Shown: one piece after another, positions 61,994-64,000 of the stretch
Layout of the letters: every line of letters starts with the position of its first letter
How positions within the stretch are numbered: position 1 is the stretch's first letter
Assembly: GCA_910575565.1 (NCBI GenBank)
Contig: CAJTFL010000002.1
Span: 186,001 to 250,000, forward strand
Length of the DNA stretch: 64,000 bases
Direction of reading: 5' to 3'
From: Lachnospiraceae bacterium
Lineage (GTDB): Bacteria; Bacillota; Clostridia; Lachnospirales; Lachnospiraceae
The notes under the pieces: generated by a model
The model's input: only the letters and a program-made list of their open reading frames with translations
Told to the model about the DNA's origin: nothing
The model's database searches: none
Translations under genes and position numbers: made by a program

Positions 61994-64000
61994 ATGGACA
62001 CGCAATTCCATGGAAAAACCCTTGTGGCGGATCCGAAAAAGACATTCTTTCGCATATCGGCACTGACCCTTACGGTTTTGCTGATCCTGACGGCTTCCGC
62101 CGGATGGTTTATGGATTCTTCCCAAAAAGTTACTGAAACCTCCGTCCATAACGTAAGCGAATTTTACCTCCAGGAACTTTCCACCCAAACGGGAGATCAT
62201 TTGCAGAGCAACCTGGATTACCTGGCAAAGAATCTGCAAAACGCCATCCAGACTATCCGGCCGCAGGATCTGGCAGATGACTCTTCCCTCCAAGACTGCT
62301 TACAGGATGCCGCAGATATCTTCGGCTTTGATTTTTATGCCCTCTTCGACAAAGAAGGGACGGTCTACGCTGCAGACGGCACATTTTCCGAAGCTTTTAA
62401 CCTTGATTTCTTCTCCGGGATCAATTTTTGCCAGCCGGTTAATTCCATCAGCCAGACGCGCCCGCCTCAAAGCATGGTGATGATCACGACGCCTGTCCAG
62501 GGATTAACCTTTAAGGGAAAGCCTTTGTCCGGGGGGATGATTGGCATTAACGCCAGCGCCGTATTGGCCAAGCTTTCCTTAAAAAACGATGCCAACCAGA
62601 TTTTTTCCAATATTATTTTAAGGGACGGCTCTTACGTGGTAAGCACGGATCACAGCCATTTAAAAAATAACGCCAATGTATTTTCCGCCCTGAAAACCCA
62701 GGCAGCCTTTCAGGAAGGCTGCTCCCCAGAACAGATGCAGGAAAATATTCAGGCAGGGAAAAGCGGCATTACGGCTTATTATCTGCAAAACCTTCTACAC
62801 TACACCTATTACGCCCCGGTAGAAGGCACGGACTGGTATCTTACTACCACCATCCATTATGATACGGTCAGCACAAACATCGAAACCGTCCATTCCGCCA
62901 TTACCAGGAACAGCCTAATCCAGCTCTTTTTGGTTTTATCCGTGATCCTGGCTGTGCTGATTACCTATTTCCGGCAGCGGCTGAAAACGGAAACCCTGCG
63001 CATTGAAAAAATCCAGGCAGAGGAAAGCAGCAAGGCCAAAAGCCAGTTCCTTTCCAATATGTCCCACGATATCCGCACGCCCATGAATGCGATTGTGGGG
63101 TTTACCAATTTAGCCATCCAGCATGAAGGCGATGCCAATCCTAAGCGCATCCATGATTACCTGATGAAGATCCGCACAGCCAGCATCCATTTGCTGAACT
63201 TAATTAATGACGTGCTGGACATGAGCCGGATTGAAAGCGGGAAAATGCATCTGCATATCGCTCCCTGCAGCCTTTCTGAAATCCTGTCCAATATGGAAAC
63301 CATTGCCCACGGCCAGGTGCAGGAAAATAAACAGACCCTGGAAATCAAAACCGTGAACTTAAACCAGGAACATATCCTTTGCGACAAGCTGCGCTTAAAC
63401 CAAGTGCTCTTAAACCTGCTGGGGAATGCCATTAAATTTACGCCCCAGGGAGGCCATATTCTTGTAACCCTTTCCCAGATAAGCCCTGCCCGAGAAGGCT
63501 GCGGCTTTTACGAATTCCGGGTAAAGGACAACGGCATCGGCATGACCCCGGAATTTGCCAAAAGGGTATTTGAACCCTTTGAGCGCGAACGCAGCTCCAC
63601 CGTCAGCGGCATCCAGGGCACGGGGCTGGGAATGGCCATTACCAAAAATATCATTGATCTAATGGGCGGATCCATCCGGGTGGAAACAGCCTTAAACCAG
63701 GGATCGGAATTTATTATCCAGCTGGAATTTAAGCTGCAAAGCGGCTCTTCCTCCGCCGCGGAAAGACCCTTAAAGCAGCCGCCAACTGAACAGATTTTGG
63801 AAGGCGGAACAAAAGATACCGCAGCTGCTAAGGCAAAAGATACAGCAGCTGCTGAAACCGAGAATATGGAGGCTGCCAAAGCAGAAGATTTTGAAGCTGC
63901 CGCAGCAAACTTTCAGGGCAAAAAAATCCTCCTGGTGGAGGATAATGCGTTAAACCGGGAAATCGCATCCGAGATCCTTTTACAGTACGGTTTTGAAATT
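61994..64000 (+). CDS. Hybrid sensor histidine kinase with dCache-like sensor (3' end outside window)
   Basis: 669 codons are visible, from the ATG at 61994 (AAAGGAGG 13 bases upstream). Order: TM1 (about residues 18-40), extracellular region of about 260 residues with dCache-like features (FGFDFYALFDKEGTVYAADGTF and TDWYLTTTIHYDTV), TM2 (about 305-325), HisKA with His358 in NMSHDIRTPMNA, HATPase_c with N box LLNLLGNAIKFT, G1 KDNGIGM and G2 QGTGLGMAI, an Ala/Glu/Lys/Thr-rich linker, and the start of a receiver (ILLVEDNALN). The receiver continues beyond the window. It is the third hybrid kinase within 15 kb. Confidence 0.9.
   Translation, partial: MDTQFHGKTLVADPKKTFFRISALTLTVLLILTASAGWFMDSSQKVTETSVHNVSEFYLQELSTQTGDHLQSNLDYLAKNLQNAIQTIRPQDLADDSSLQDCLQDAADIFGFDFYALFDKEGTVYAADGTFSEAFNLDFFSGINFCQPVNSISQTRPPQSMVMITTPVQGLTFKGKPLSGGMIGINASAVLAKLSLKNDANQIFSNIILRDGSYVVSTDHSHLKNNANVFSALKTQAAFQEGCSPEQMQENIQAGKSGITAYYLQNLLHYTYYAPVEGTDWYLTTTIHYDTVSTNIETVHSAITRNSLIQLFLVLSVILAVLITYFRQRLKTETLRIEKIQAEESSKAKSQFLSNMSHDIRTPMNAIVGFTNLAIQHEGDANPKRIHDYLMKIRTASIHLLNLINDVLDMSRIESGKMHLHIAPCSLSEILSNMETIAHGQVQENKQTLEIKTVNLNQEHILCDKLRLNQVLLNLLGNAIKFTPQGGHILVTLSQISPAREGCGFYEFRVKDNGIGMTPEFAKRVFEPFERERSSTVSGIQGTGLGMAITKNIIDLMGGSIRVETALNQGSEFIIQLEFKLQSGSSSAAERPLKQPPTEQILEGGTKDTAAAKAKDTAAAETENMEAAKAEDFEAAAANFQGKKILLVEDNALNREIASEILLQYGFEI

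Overview
The window looks like chromosomal DNA of an anaerobic, spore-forming Firmicute of class Clostridia, probably Lachnospiraceae. I infer this from a YlmC/YmxH sporulation-type protein, a SpoVB/MurJ-like flippase, two Rpn (PD-(D/E)XK) nuclease/transposase genes, remnants of a Tn1549-type conjugative transposon, strong AGGAGG ribosome binding sites and SigA promoters, and a base composition near 50% GC. No genus is assigned. Most genes lie on the minus strand; the main plus-strand block is 46.8-54.4 kb.

Layout. 0-4.1 kb: housekeeping genes argS (cut by the window edge), efp, aroD, yqeG and nrdR. 4.2-11.6 kb: an RpiR/SIS regulator and a five-gene Dpp/Opp-type ABC importer ending in a creatininase-family amidohydrolase, with a strong promoter and a perfect inverted-repeat operator. 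11.7-12.3 kb: a non-coding composite repeat with long inverted arms. 12.3-16.1 kb: ylmC and a metNIQ methionine importer. The metN leader carries a SigA promoter, a 28-codon ORF with seven Met codons, a second small ORF and a terminator-like hairpin. 16.1-18.5 kb: a PfkB sugar kinase, a broken transposon remnant and the first Rpn gene. 18.7-24.7 kb: a sigma-54 regulon made of a PAS-AAA-Fis activator, a -24/-12 promoter, an MFS carrier, a PatB/MalY C-S lyase and an NhaC antiporter. 24.7-35.4 kb: a catabolic and uptake operon with a dihydroorotase/allantoinase-like enzyme, an NHL-repeat protein, a Liv-type ABC importer, an ATZ/TRZ-type amidohydrolase, an EamA carrier and a DeoR regulator.

35.4-37.6 kb: a second copy of the composite repeat next to the second Rpn gene. 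37.7-46.6 kb: pepV, yqeY, prfC, an esterase, coaBC divergent from coaX, and pgi. 46.9-54.4 kb: the flippase, then a signalling operon of a stand-alone receiver, a hybrid kinase with a C-terminal Hpt domain, and a second hybrid kinase fused to a DegV-like lipid-binding domain. 54.5-61.6 kb: MATE exporter, metA, ligA, an RluF-like pseudouridine synthase, queA and a small membrane-anchored protein. 61.8-64 kb: tRNA-Arg(CCG) and a third hybrid kinase with a dCache-like sensor, cut by the window edge.

The most unusual items are: (1) the kinase-receiver-DegV fusion in a three-gene phosphorelay operon; (2) the Met-rich leader peptide ahead of metNIQ, where S-box or T-box elements would be expected; (3) the composite repeat present in opposite orientations at 12 kb and 36 kb; (4) a 163-bp palindrome at 25.6 kb with a deletion derivative at 28.1 kb; (5) the sigma-54 promoter with an upstream dyad.
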